A stretch of DNA of 64,000 nucleotides from Marchantia polymorpha subsp. ruderalis (GCA_037833965.1 AP031355.1:29475501-29539500); one strand, 5' to 3'; positions 11,201 through 23,051 are shown, counted from the stretch's first letter. Numbers and translations are program-made. The notes: a model not told the origin generated them from the letters alone.

Positions 11201-12780
11201 AGAAGGGAAGTGGGCCGTCACTCGTGAATAAGCTGATGACTCAGGTAATCTGCATCGTTTGGCTACCACGTCTGGTCTTCATCAGCATCCTCGGGAAACA
11301 AATCCCGTAACAGATTCCCAGACACAGAGGCGCTGCTCTTTCTGTTGGAGAAAACAAAGCAAACATGTGGAAGATTTTGCGGCCTCGAAGACAGGGGAGG
11401 TTCTCCAGTATACAATACTTTCATTGCTCTGAAGATGGACGATATGTCGATGCGACTTGCTCGCACGAGAAAGATCTATCAGAGCCTCGTGGGAGGATTT
11501 TTTGAACAGAAGTACGTCCGGAACGACGGCGTGGTTAGGACAATTTTTGAACTAGGAATGGGAAGCGAATCGTGGGGCGTATACCGAGAACTTATATGGC
11601 GCATTGTGTTTGTTCGCATGTACCTTATCTCAGCAGACAATACAGATATAAGATTTTGGATTACTGCGAATTCGATCACTTTCAGTCATAGCCCCTGAGG
11701 CACGTACAATGTTTGCATTCGTCCCTCTTGGATGTGTACAAAAGCACGAATTCGATATTGGAGTCTAGATCGGAAAATTGTTCGGGAAATGTTTGTCCTG
11801 CTGCATCGCGTTTCTGCGAATCCGATCACTTTACAATTATTCTAATGAAAGACCGTACCTGTAATATCTGCGTCTGATCCTCATTTGGACGTGTAAGAAC
11901 GTGTAGTTTCTCTTAAACAACTCTGAAAAAATGGTTGATATATGTAACAACTCTACTCTGCAAAAAGTTACAAATACTATCTATACATCTTCTGAATCAG
12001 AAGTAATGAATCATAAATCATCTTAGTAAAAAAATTTGATGAGAACATCTAACTGAATATTCTAACATATTCTCATCTCCATTACTTCTAAGCCTTGTAA
12101 CTTTTGTACAGAAAAATCCACGAGCCTATGAAAAACAAAGTGCAATTAGCGGAAACGCACAACATCATATAACTGGGATGTGGAAAACGCGCATTTACTA
12201 AAACTTGCAGACCTGCCTTATATCACTCAGCTCAGTAACTGGAAAAACTCATAAAATAACTTCCACTGATTGCACTTATGTAAGACACGTGAACCCATCT
12301 TTACGACGGTGGAGCAATGGTAATCGAAATGGGCATTTGATTTAGTTAGCTTCTTAATACGCCATTTTACACGATGCTGCACACATAACAGGAAGATATA
12401 ATTATTGGACCAAGATTTATGTATTCATTATGTATTCAGCATTTTCTTCCTCTGGTTACAGAATGAGTTGTAGCCCACTCTTGTAAAGGTCATAAGAATA
12501 AGTTTACGGTGCCTTGAAGAAACTTCTTACTGGTAAGTCCGGATCGACTGTTGGGAAATTCTAGCCTTGCGGGATTTTGACGGAATCCCCGAGGATGTCG
12601 GGCTGGCTGTTGACTTTCCTTCTATATACGTCGCTATTTTGTTCCAGGAATATCAAAGGAGTAGGGAAGCCTCTCGAACACCAATAACATTTTAGCACGT
12701 GGTATAATGTACCGTACCTACAGGGTTCAATTCCCCGCAGGACCTGTGATACGTACATGTACACACAGGAAGGGAGATTC
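11201..12780. repeat. Array spacer 1 (3' flank of HSP gene 1)
   Basis: This spacer is repeated with moderate divergence after HSP genes 2 and 3 (from 14070 and 16900). It contains the 3' UTR, a stretch open in one frame in all three spacers (here to 11698), AT-rich DNA, and a conserved distal part around CCACTCTTGTAAAGGTCATA and GGGCTGGCTGTTGACTTTCC. I see no recognisable protein in it. Confidence 0.85.
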
Positions 12781-12815
12781 TATTCAACGAGAGTGGGCGG
12801 CACGAGGGTCATCAA

Positions 12816-13053
12816 GAAAGTTCATGAAACTCGGGGCGTTTCGCGAACTTGGTATTCGTTATGCTCGGGCTCGTAGTCTCTAGAACTTTTCGCGCTTCCG
12901 CTTGGCATGTGATCCGACTTGTCACATTCTACAGCGTGCTAGAACCGAGCCCAGTTCGTTCTGGAATCTCGAGAATGTCCTCCGCTGCTGTTCGGAATTC
13001 CCGTCGGCAGCCTGCAATCGCGAAGCGCTCTTCTTTCCGCGCCAGTATAAGAG
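12816..13053 (+). promoter_or_regulatory. Heat-shock promoter of HSP gene 2
   Basis: There is a perfect GAAagTTCatGAA heat-shock element at 12816-12828 and TTCgcGAA at 12840-12847. A further TTCtgGAA occurs at 12959-12966, and the TATA box TATAAGAG is at 13046-13053. The layout is nearly identical in genes 3 and 4. Confidence 0.87.
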
Positions 13054-13368
13054 GGTGATACTCGGTCGCTCAATTCACAAAGCAGCAGCAGAAGCACGAA
13101 TCCTTAACTCTCCTCGATCAGCTGAAATCGATTGCATCTCGATCCCTCTCGTGGAAGTCGTAGCGCGCAACCTCCTTCGGTAGAGCTCCCCTACTTCAAC
13201 TCTGAGAGTTGGTTAGCGAGAGTGAGAGAGAGAATGAATCCCGATTTCCATCGTCCGAACTAGATCTCTGCAGCGATTTCGTCGTCGGGGCTGCATTGTT
13301 TTGATTCATTCTGCATTTGAGCTGAAGTTCTCTTTCTCTGTCGATGGCAGGTCAAAATTTCGTCGACA

Positions 13369-14069
13369 ATGGACATTTTCTTCGGACGCGATCCTCTGAC
13401 CAGCGCTCTCACGCAATTGCTGAACAGCCCCGAGGAGTATGAGAAATCTCTCAATCCGTCAACCAGAACGTACGTCCGGGACACCAAGGCCATGTTCAAC
13501 ACCTGTGTGGACGTGAAGGAGAATCCAAACGCTTACGTCTTCATAGCCGACATGCCCGGGCTGAAGTCCGGCGACATCAAGGTACGAACTGTGTCTGCTC
13601 TCTTGTGAATCCTCAGAACAGTTCATTTCCCGTTGCGACGAGAAGAGAATTTCTGAATCACTACAATTATATGTATAGTGTGCGTGTAGACACAGATTGT
13701 ATTGTAGCTCATCATGCAGATGCTTGGATGAGAAAAAGTATGCCGCGGGAAGCAAAGTTGTAGGCAGAGTCGGTACCTTTGTTGTCACTGACAATGAATT
13801 CCTGATCCCCAATGCAGGTGCAAGTGGAGAATGACAATGTGTTGACAATTGGTGGGGAGCGAAAGCGCGACGAATCGAAGGATGAGGCCAAGTTTCTCCG
13901 GATGGAAAGACCTGCTGGAAAGTTCTTAAGGAAGTTCACTCTCCCCAGTAATGCGAAACTGGATGCCATCGAAGCGGCATGCACCGACGGAGTTCTTACG
14001 ATTACAGTTCCCAAAATCCCACCACCTGAGCCCCACAAACCGAAGACCATTGCAGTCACAGTCGGTTAA
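13369..14069 (+). CDS. Class II cytosolic small heat-shock protein (HSP20), array gene 2
   Basis: Exons 13369-13581 and 13818-14069 encode 154 residues, with a 236-bp phase-0 intron at the same GDIK/VQVE position as its neighbours. It has the class II N-terminus ([14 protein letters not shown]), the alpha-crystallin core and the PPPEPHKP tail. Differences from genes 3 and 4 include [21 protein letters not shown] and TIAVTVG. The last alters the C-terminal I-x-V patch (I-A-V) but keeps the anchoring residues. An upstream out-of-frame ATG lies 25 bases before the start (13344), unless a 5'-UTR intron removes it. Expression is expected to be heat-induced, given the promoter elements. Confidence 0.95.
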
Positions 14070-15600
14070 AGAAGCGAAGTGGGCCGTCACTCGTGAATAA
14101 ACTGAGGACTCAGGTAATCTGCAGCGTTAGCTACCACGTCTGGTCTGCATCAGCATCCTCGGGAAACATTTCCGTAACAGATTTCCAGACGCAGAGGCGC
14201 TGCTCTTTCTGTTCGAGAAAACAAAACAAACATATGAAAGTTTCTGCGGCCTCGAAGACAGGGGAAATTCTCCAAAATACAATACTTCCATTGCTCTGAA
14301 GATGGACAATATGTCGATGCGATTTGCTCGGACGAGAAAGATCTATCAGAGCCTCGCGGGAGGATATTTTGAACAGAAGTACGTTCGGAACGACGGTGTG
14401 GTTAGGAAAACTCTTGAACTAGGAATGGGGAGCGTATCCTCGGGCGCCTATCGAGAAGCTATATGGCGCATTATGTTTGTTCGCATGTACCTTTTCTAGC
14501 ATACAATACAGAGATACGATTTTGGAGTACGGCAAATTCGATCACTTTCAGTCATGTACAATGTTTGTATCCGTCTCTCTCGAATGTGTACGAAAGTACG
14601 GCACTGACTTCCAGATAGGAGAATTGTTCGGAAGATGTTTTTCCTGCTGCATTGCGTTGCTGCCAATCCGATTACTTAACAATCATACTCATGAAAGATT
14701 GTGCCTGTAATGTCTGCGTCCGACCCTCATTTGGATGTGTACGAGTTTACAATCTCAAAATAATTCTTTTAACAACTTTAAACAAATGATTAAAAAGAAT
14801 GACACCTTTACTCTGCAACAAATATCAACCTACAATCCATACGTCTTCTGAATTATGATTCAGAAAATCTTCTGAAAATCATCTTCCTAAAAGAGAAAAG
14901 CTGAAAACTTGCAACTTGACAAACATATTTTCATCTCCATTACTTTCTATGCTTGTTAACTTTTTGAAGAGAAAAGACGATCTTATGATAAAGAACGAGC
15001 AAGATAGTGAAAGCGTGCATGCACTAATAACTTACAAAGGTGCTATATATCACTCAGCTCTTAGTAACTGAACATATTTTAAAATGACTTCCACTAATTG
15101 CATTTGTGTGGGACTCGTGAGCCCATCTTTGCGACGGTGGAGAAAATGCTATTTGATTTATTAGCATCTTGAACGCCATTTAACACCATGCTGCAAACAC
15201 AACAGGGAAATATAAATATTGTTCCATAAAATCATCATGTATTCAACCTTTTCTTCCTCTGGTTGCTGATAGCGTTGTAGCCCACTCTTATAAAGGTCAT
15301 AAGGATAAATTTACGGCGCCTTGACGAAACTTCTGGCTGGTAAGTCCCGATGGACTGTTGGAAAATTCTAGCCTTGCGGGAATTTGACGGGAATCCCTGA
15401 CGATTTCGGGCTGGCTGTTGACTTTCCCTCTAAATACGTCGCTATTTTGTTCCGGGAATTTCGAAGGAGTAGGGAAGCCGCTCGAGCACCAATAACATTT
15501 TAGCACGTGGTATAATGTAGCGCAGCTTCAGGGTATAATTCCCAAGCAGGACCAGTTATACGTACATTGTACACACAGGAAGGGAGATTCTATTCAACGA
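14070..15600. repeat. Array spacer 2 (3' flank of HSP gene 2)
   Basis: This is homologous to 11201-12780 and 16900-18480. It includes the open stretch ending at 14499, an AT-rich middle, and the conserved distal block with CCACTCTTATAAAGGTCATA. No gene is recognised in it. Confidence 0.85.
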
Positions 15601-15625
15601 GAGTGGACGGCACGAGGGTCATCCA

Positions 15626-15863
15626 GAAAGTTCATGAAACTCGGGGCGTTTCGCGAACTTGGTATTCGTTATGCTCGGGCTCGTAGTCTCTAGAACTTTT
15701 CGCGCTTCCGCTTGGCATGTGATCCGACTTGTCACATTCTACAGCGTGCTAGAACCGAGCCCAGTTCGTTCTGGAATCTCGAGAATGTCCTCCGCTGCTG
15801 TTCGGAATTCCCCTCGGCGGCCTGCAATCACGACGCGCTCTTCTTTCCGCGTCAGTATAAGAG
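15626..15863 (+). promoter_or_regulatory. Heat-shock promoter of HSP gene 3
   Basis: A perfect GAAagTTCatGAA element lies at 15626-15638, followed by TTCgcGAA and TTCtgGAA elements and TATAAGAG at 15856-15863. A (GA)n tract at about 16019-16054 lies in the presumed 5' leader. Confidence 0.87.
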
Positions 15864-16175
15864 GGCGACACTCGGTCGCTCAATTCACAAAGCAGAAGCA
15901 CGATTCCTTACCTCTCCTGGATCAGCTGAAATCGATTGTATCTCGATTCCTCTCGTGGAAGTCGTAACGCGCAACCTCCTTCGGTAGAGCTCCCCTACTT
16001 TGAGAGTTGGTCTACAGCAGAGAGAGAGAGAAAAAGAGAGAGAGAGAGAGAGAACGATTTCCATCGTCCGAACTAGATCTCTGCTGCGATTTCGTCGTCA
16101 GGCTGCATTGTTTTGGTTCTTTCTGCATTTGATCTGAAGTCTTTGTGTCGATGGCAGGTCGAACTTTCCTCGGCA

Positions 16176-16899
16176 ATGGACATTTTCTTCGGACGCGATC
16201 CTCTGACCAGCGCTCTCACGCAATTGCTGAACAGCCCCGAGGAGTATGAGAAATCTCTCAATCCGTCAACGAGAACGTACGTCCGGGACACCAAGGCCAT
16301 GTTCAACACCTGTGTGGACGTGAAGGAGACTCCGAACGCTTACGTCTTCGTAGCCGACATGCCCGGGCTGAAGTCCGGCGACATCAAGGTACGAACTGTG
16401 TCTGCTTTCTTGTGAATTCTCAGAACAGTTCATCTGCCGTTGCGACGAGAAGCGAATTTCTGAATCACTACAATTATATGTATAGAGTGCGTGTAGACAC
16501 AGATTGTATTGTAGCTTATAATGCAGATGCTTGGATGAGAAAATGTGAAGTGTGCCGCGGCAACTTTTATTTCCACGGCAAACAAAGTTTTAGGCAGACG
16601 AGGCACCTTTGTTGTCATTGACAATGAATTACTGATCCCCAATGCAGGTGCAAGTGGAGAATGACAATGTGTTGACAATTGGTGGAGAGCGAAAGCGCGA
16701 TGAATCGAAGGATGAGGCCAAGTTCCTCCGGATGGAAAGACCTGCTGGAAAGTTCTTAAGGAAGTTCACTCTCCCCAGTAATGCGAAGCTGGATGAGATC
16801 CAAGCGGCTTGCACCGACGGAGTTCTTACGATCACCGTTCCCAAAATCCCACCACCTGAGCCCCACAAACCCAAGACCATTGAAGTCACAGTCGGTTGA
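16176..16899 (+). CDS. Class II cytosolic small heat-shock protein (HSP20), array gene 3
   Basis: Exons 16176-16388 and 16648-16899 encode 154 residues, with a 259-bp intron. The translated protein appears identical to that of gene 4, and the intron and promoter are also nearly identical, so these are the youngest pair in the array. Domain features are as expected for class II: a short N-terminal arm, an alpha-crystallin domain from about residue 48 to 137, and TIEVTVG at the C-terminus. A short out-of-frame upstream ATG at 16151 overlaps the start. Confidence 0.95.
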
Positions 16900-18480
16900 T
16901 AAAGCGAAGTGGGCCGTCACTCGTGAATAAGCTGATGACTCAGGTAATTTGCATCGTTTGGCTACCACGTCTGGTCTGCATCAGCATCCTCGGAAAAAGT
17001 TTCCGCAACAGATTCTCATATACAGAGGCGCTGCTCTTTCTGTACGAGAAAACAAAACTAACATATGGAAGATTTTGCGGCCTCGAAGACAGGGGAAGTT
17101 GTCCAAAACACAATACTTCCATTGCTCTGAAGATGGACGATATGTCGATGCGACTTGCTCGGACGAGAAAGATCTATCAGAACGTCGTGGAAGGATTTTT
17201 TGAACAGAAGTACGTCCGGATTGACGGCGTGGTTAGGACAATTTTCGAACTAGAAATGGGGAGCGAATCCTCGGGCGTATACCGAGAAGCTCTACGGCGC
17301 ATTTTGTTTCTTCCCATGTACCTTATCTCTGCAGACAATACAGATATTCGATCACCAAATTCGATTACTTTCCGTCATAGCCCCTGAGGCACGTCCAATG
17401 TTTGCACTCGTCTCTATTCAATGTGTACGAAAGCACGCATTCGATACTGGAGTCTAGATTGGAGAATTGTTCTGGAAATATTTTTTCCTGCTGCATCGCG
17501 TTGCTGCCAATCCGATCACTTTAAAATTATACCCATGACAGACCGTGCCAATAATGTCTGCGTCCTACACTCATTTGGACCTGTTCGAGCGTACAATCTG
17601 CTCTGCAACAGCTTTGAAAAAATGGTTGAAACATGTAAGAACTTTACTCTGCAACAAATATCAACCTACAATCTATACATCTTGTAACATATGATTATAA
17701 GTCATCTTACTAATAAAAAGAAAAGACGGGATTATCTAGCTGGACAAACATACTTTCATCTCCATTTCTGTACCTCTACAGCTTGCAACTTTCTGTACAG
17801 GAAAGTGGCCGAACGTAGGATATACAACGTGCAAGATAGAGGAAAACCAAATGAACATAAACTGGGATGTGGAAAGCGTGCATGCACTAATAACTTACTA
17901 AGCTGCCTTATAACACAAAGCTCAGTAACTGGAAAAATTCATAAGATTCCACTAAATACACTTGTGTCGGACTCGTGAGCCCATCTTTGCAACGTTGGAG
18001 GAAATGCAATGATACTCGAAATGGCCATTTGATTTATTTAGCTTCTTAATACGCCATTTTACACGATGCTGCGCACACAACAGGAAAATATCAATCTTGG
18101 TCCATAAATTCTTTATGTATTCAACCTTTTCTTCCTCTGGGTACTCAATGCGTTGGAGCCCACTCTTAAGATCGTAAGAATAAATTTACGGCGCCTGGAC
18201 GAAACTTCTTGCTTGTAAGTCCGGATGGACTGTTGGGAAATTTTAGCCTTGCGGGAATTTGACGGAAATCCCCGACGATGTCGGGCTGGCTGTTGACTTC
18301 CCTTCTATATACGTCGCCATTTTGTTCCAGGAATATCGACGGAGGAGGGAAGCCACTCGAACACCAATAAGATTTTAGCACGTAATATAATGTAGCGTAC
18401 CTTCCGAGTATAATTGCCCCGCAGGACCTGTAATACGTACATTGTACACACAGGAAGGGAGATTCTGTTCAACGAGAGTG
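16900..18480. repeat. Array spacer 3 (3' flank of HSP gene 3)
   Basis: This is homologous to the spacers at 11201 and 14070. It contains an open frame to 17387 aligned with those in the other two spacers, AT-rich DNA, and the conserved distal block with GGGCTGGCTGTTGACTTCCC. No gene is recognised. Confidence 0.85.
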
Positions 18481-18500
18481 GACGGCACGAGGGTCATCAA

Positions 18501-18742
18501 GAAAGTTCATGAAACTCGGGGCGTTTCGCGAACTTGGTATCCGTTATGCTCGGGCTCGTAGTCTCTAGAACTTTTCCTGACGGAAAAGTTCGAGACTCCG
18601 CTTCCCGCTTCCCGCTTCCGCTTGGCATGTGATCCGACTTGTCACATTCTACAGCGTGCTAGGACCGAGCCCAGTTCGTTCTGGAATCTCGAGAATGTCC
18701 TCCGCTGCTGTTCGGAATTCCCCTCGGCGGCCAGTATAAGAG
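18501..18742 (+). promoter_or_regulatory. Heat-shock promoter of HSP gene 4
   Basis: A perfect GAAagTTCatGAA element is at 18501-18513, with TTCgcGAA next and TATAAGAG at 18735-18742. Relative to genes 2 and 3, about 40 bp are inserted around 18575-18618, including a triple CTTCCCG-like repeat. About 30 bp before the TATA box are missing. Spacing between the heat-shock elements and the TATA box is therefore slightly changed. Confidence 0.85.
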
Positions 18743-19066
18743 GCCGCAACTTGATCGCTAAATTCACAACGCAGCAGCAGAAGCACCAGTTCTTAACTTT
18801 CCTCGATCAGCTGAAATCGATAATATCTCGATCCCTCTCGTGGAAGTCGTAGCGCGCACAACCTCCTTCGGTAGAGCTCCCCTACTTTGAGAGTTGGTCT
18901 ACAGCAGAGAGAGAGAAAGAGAAGGAGAGAGAGAGAATGAATCCCGATTTCCATCGTCCGAACTAGATCTCTGCTGCGATTTCGTCGTCAGGGCTGCATT
19001 GTTTTGGTTCTTTCTGCATTTGATCTGAAGTCTTTGTGTCGATGGCAGGTCGAACTTTCCTCGGCA

Positions 19067-19790
19067 ATGGACATTTTCTTCGGACGCGATCCTCTGACCA
19101 GCGCTCTCACGCAATTGCTGAACAGCCCCGAGGAGTATGAGAAATCTCTCAATCCGTCAACGAGAACGTACGTCCGGGACACCAAGGCCATGTTCAACAC
19201 CTGTGTGGACGTGAAGGAGACTCCAAACGCTTACGTCTTCGTAGCCGACATGCCCGGGCTGAAGTCCGGCGACATCAAGGTATGAACTGTGTCTGCTTTC
19301 TTGTGAATTCTCAGAACAGTTCATCTGCCGTTGCGACGAGAAGCGAATTTCTGAATCACTACAATTATATGTATAGAGTGCGTGTAGACACAGAATGTAT
19401 TGTAGCTTATAATGCAGATGCTTGGATGAGAAAATGTGAAGTGTGCCGCGGCAACTTTTATTTCCGCGGCAAACAAAGTTTTAGGCAGACGAGGCACCTT
19501 TGTTGTCACTGACAATGAATTACTGATCCCCAATGCAGGTGCAAGTGGAGAATGACAATGTGTTGACAATTGGTGGAGAGCGAAAGCGCGATGAATCGAA
19601 GGATGAGGCCAAGTTCCTCCGGATGGAAAGACCTGCTGGAAAGTTCTTAAGGAAGTTCACTCTCCCCAGTAATGCGAAGCTGGATGAGATCCAAGCGGCT
19701 TGCACCGACGGAGTTCTTACGATCACCGTTCCCAAGATCCCACCACCGGAGCCTCACAAACCAAAGACCATTGAGGTCACAGTTGGTTAA
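19067..19790 (+). CDS. Class II cytosolic small heat-shock protein (HSP20), array gene 4
   Basis: Exons 19067-19279 and 19539-19790 encode 154 residues, with a 259-bp phase-0 intron. The protein appears identical to gene 3. The final 60 bases of coding sequence show several silent changes (for example CCGGAG for CCTGAG and GTTGGT for GTCGGT), and the sequence after the stop is unrelated to the other spacers. This is therefore the right end of the array, with its own 3' UTR. The out-of-frame upstream ATG at 19042 is conserved with genes 2 and 3. Confidence 0.95.
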
Positions 19791-22083
19791 AGTGAGGACA
19801 ATCATTCGATAATAAGATGCTGAGGCTTGCTTTTGTGAAATAAGATGCGATCATGGAGTAATGAGCTCTCGCCAGGACGGCAGGGCGAGTGGACTAACGA
19901 CGCTCTTAGCTACAGAACAGAGATCTGCCACTGGGCATTGCGCATCGGTCTCGTCGGTATTGTGGACGACTTGCAAAGCAGCTGAGTGAGGATTCAGCCG
20001 CTTTGCAGGTTATTGCCTGTAGATTCGAGCTCTGTCGTAGACTCTGCCTCCAGTTTGCACTTCGAGAGGGAAAAAGGTAGTAATGTAGCAGAACGAGGAG
20101 AGATAAAAATCCTCCAACGAATGCATATGCTTTTTCCAGAATATATGCTTTATCTTTCGTTCTCATCTCTTGTCGTGCATTTTGGGGAATTGAAGCATCG
20201 GATAGAATTTTGCACATTTGATCTCATCACAGTGTATAGCTCAATCACAGGTTCAATAAATACTTTGGCAGATCTGGTCTGAGTCCATATGGTTAGTTGA
20301 ATGTTGTCCAACTTCAATGCAATAATGGTAATCTCAGTATGTAAAAATTACCCGTGTTGTTCTATGTGATCTTCATTACACAGAACAACGCAGAGTAGCC
20401 ATTCTCCATTTCTCTGAGTAAGAAATAGAACAATACTCTCCATAACGCTGTGGCAGACGAAAAAATTCGTATCTCGCTCACCTAAAACTTGTCGCGCAAA
20501 ATCTTGATTTGATAGGAAATTTAATATATTATGCATTAAATCGACAATTTTATTTTAATACCCACCCATTTCTGATTTGAGAAAACTATAATACTGAATT
20601 TTGTTGATCCGTAGTACATAAAAGGCTTTCTGATTTCCTGACCCTCTGATATTTGGATCTGGTCTTATGGTCCTTGGGCCACCCCACGGGAGAGAGCAAA
20701 AAAAAATATGTACAACTTTCCTGGTTAAAGAAACACCGTCTCTGAATCAATCGAAATTTCCAAAATGTTCAAACAAAATTAGTTTGACTCGCAGCAATCG
20801 CGATCATAATGAAAGACCCCAACAAATAGGCTGTACAATGTCCGATATTGGGGGAGCACTTTAAAGTACACATTCAAGCCCAATTCTGCTTTTCTCGATG
20901 CAAAAGACCCTTCTTCTCCGCAGAAGGCAAAGAGCCCAGTGTAAGTGAAGAGGCATTGACGCTCGTCGGAACCGCACAGTCGGAAGAATATTTCAGATCT
21001 GCTGTGGGCAATCCCATCAATACAAGCCTCGGGTCGTGCATTTTGCTGCGGCAATTATCCCAATTAAAGAAACGAAAAATCCTTTATATACTGCTCTGTT
21101 CTGGAGGTGGACACCCAACCCCAGATTTCTAACAGCCTCGTCTAATGCACTTCAAAGACTAGCAGATTTGTCAATCCACTCTCTGTCGATAGACAGGGTG
21201 TTTGAAATTTGCTAATGTCGAGTGCGAGTGAAATATCTTTAGACGCAAAGGTGAGACTTCTTCCTTCATGAACGATCAGATGGACTATTGGGATGCACTC
21301 ATCAAATTAACAGTATTCCATTGTAATTAGACGAAGTGCAGGCTGTGCATGACGGTTCCACATTCGAACATGTAAGAAAAATTCAATTCAATATCAATTT
21401 CCAAGCCAAGCTTAACATAACAAGCTCTGCATGTGGCGCTCACTCCAGAACTGATCTGGTTTTGCCACTTAGTAACCATCACTCATTAACTATCACACAT
21501 GTTAAAAACAAATGAAAGTAAGTCACTGCAAAAATTAATCTGAAGGAGACTTCAATCGTGATCATTGGCGTGACGATCGTGTAGTTTTCACCTCGCAGGC
21601 TTCTGTTCCCAGTATTATGGACTGTAAATTGTCATGTAGGTATATTATGAAAATTAGAATGGTTCTTTCACCAGGAGGTTGTCTTCTACATTCCCTCCTT
21701 TTCTCAGTGCATATCCTTGGTGATTGGCCCAGCCCACAGCAAACTCATATCCAGTACCTTAAAAAAGATTTTCACGAAGTAACATGTAGTACAGCAAAAT
21801 TGCTGGGAAGAAATCATCGAGATAATCTAGGAGTCAAAAAATAATTTGAAAGATGTATGTCAATAATTAAACTGTTTTTTCGAAAGCTTGGGACAATCGA
21901 GAATTCCTTCTTGCTCAAATATTCTCCAGGGGCGTATGATATAGACTTTCACAAATTTCCGCTGACGGGAGTGCAGGGAATAGGCGGAGCTCTTTCCAGT
22001 AATGTTTGGTTTCATAGTAGAATTTCTGATACCACGGCTAACTTGACTGGTTTTCTCTTCGGCAAATCAGTGGTGGAGTAAAG
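19791..22083. other. Intergenic region after the HSP array, no gene recognised
   Basis: It probably starts with the 3' UTR of HSP gene 4. Short open frames occur on both strands (for example 20848-21132 plus and 20779-21054 minus) but none resembles a family I know, and they overlap each other. I treat the stretch as non-coding. Confidence 0.5.
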
Positions 22084-22613
22084 ACTCCAGAGAAAATGCC
22101 TATCATCTCTATTTGTACCAAACGGAGTTTTGATGGTAGAAACCTTTCGTCGACCTGACAGTATAGAGCTCTATCAACAGCTCTCACGAGGAGTACATTA
22201 TACCATTTATACTGAAAGGAAAAGATCCATGTCCTAGAGATGAAATTGCAGTCCTCAGATCTCATGAACTGAAGGTTTGAAAGAGGCTTCCAGCTTCACC
22301 ACATCTGCAGACATGGCTTTCAATTTTATTCTTTTGAGAAGGACCTCGATTTGATTTCGAGAGCCAAAGATGTGAGGCAAGGAGGCTGTGCCAGTTTGGA
22401 GCTGCCTGTATCAGAGATACAATCTTTTTTCCAGTATTTTTGGTCTGTAAGTCAAATACCACTAACAAGGACTTCAGTTTAGAGGAAAGTATGTTGGCAG
22501 AACACACAAAAAAGGATTTCAAGGATTTTTGCTGAAATTACAGAAGCTTGGTACGGTGACGATGGGTGTTTGGACGACTGACAGTTCCATATTGTAGAGG
22601 ATTCGAACCCACT
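22084..22613. repeat. Direct repeat, left copy, bracketing the duplicated CCCH block
   Basis: About 530 bp from ACTCCAGAGAAAATGCC to CGAACCCACTCCGATC recur at 29500-30040 in the same orientation, with only scattered differences. Shared landmarks include TGTACCAAACGGAGTTTTGA and GACCTCGATTTGATTTCGAG. The two copies lie on either side of the second CCCH gene block. Confidence 0.88.
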
Positions 22614-22774
22614 CCGATCAAGCCCTTAGAGTCCTGGGAAATCGGATAGTGTCAGATTCTGTGAACCAAACGTGCTTGCTGCTGCAGTGTACATAAGTCT
22701 CAGCTGCAGGACAGGGATCTGCGATCGTAACCTTTGACGTCCTCCATACATGACGGGAATGGTGGTCACAGGAT

Positions 22775-22854
22775 TCTAAGTAAATTCTAAGGATATTCTT
22801 AGAATTCCCTTAGAATTTGAAAAAGTAATTCTTAGTTCAAATTCTTAAAAGAAT
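22775..22854. repeat. Cluster of TTAGAATT/AATTCTAA inverted repeats at a duplication junction
   Basis: AATTCTAAG (22783-22791) and CTTAGAATT (22798-22806) form a stem with a 6-base loop, and further TTAGAATTT, AATTCTTA and TTCTTAAAAGAA units follow. The cluster abuts the left boundary of segmental copy B at about 22855. Confidence 0.7.
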
Positions 22855-23051
22855 TTGTCACTTGCTGTGTACCTTCAATACTATCTCCTCCAAGAGGAGA
22901 TTTTATGTTTATTGTAGATTCCTACATCAAACATGAAAGCAAATGTCACTTTATTTGATTGCTAACCTGAAATATAGACCAAATCTTAAGCATGTTCAAA
23001 ATAACACATTCAAAGGCATTATCTACCAAACTAAAATCTCACTATTTACCT

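Noticed and set aside
10726..11269. Minus-strand ORFs opposite the HSP exons (for example 10726-11145 and 13712-14059)
   Set aside because: These are antisense shadows of the well-supported HSP20 reading frames, repeated in each array copy.
22590..22613. tRNA-like B-box (GATTCGAACCC; GGGTTCGAACCC in the copy at 30023) suggesting a tRNA gene or SINE
   Set aside because: The bases around the T-loop-like stretch do not pair as a T stem or acceptor stem, and no convincing A-box lies at the right distance. I keep the sequence as a plain direct repeat.
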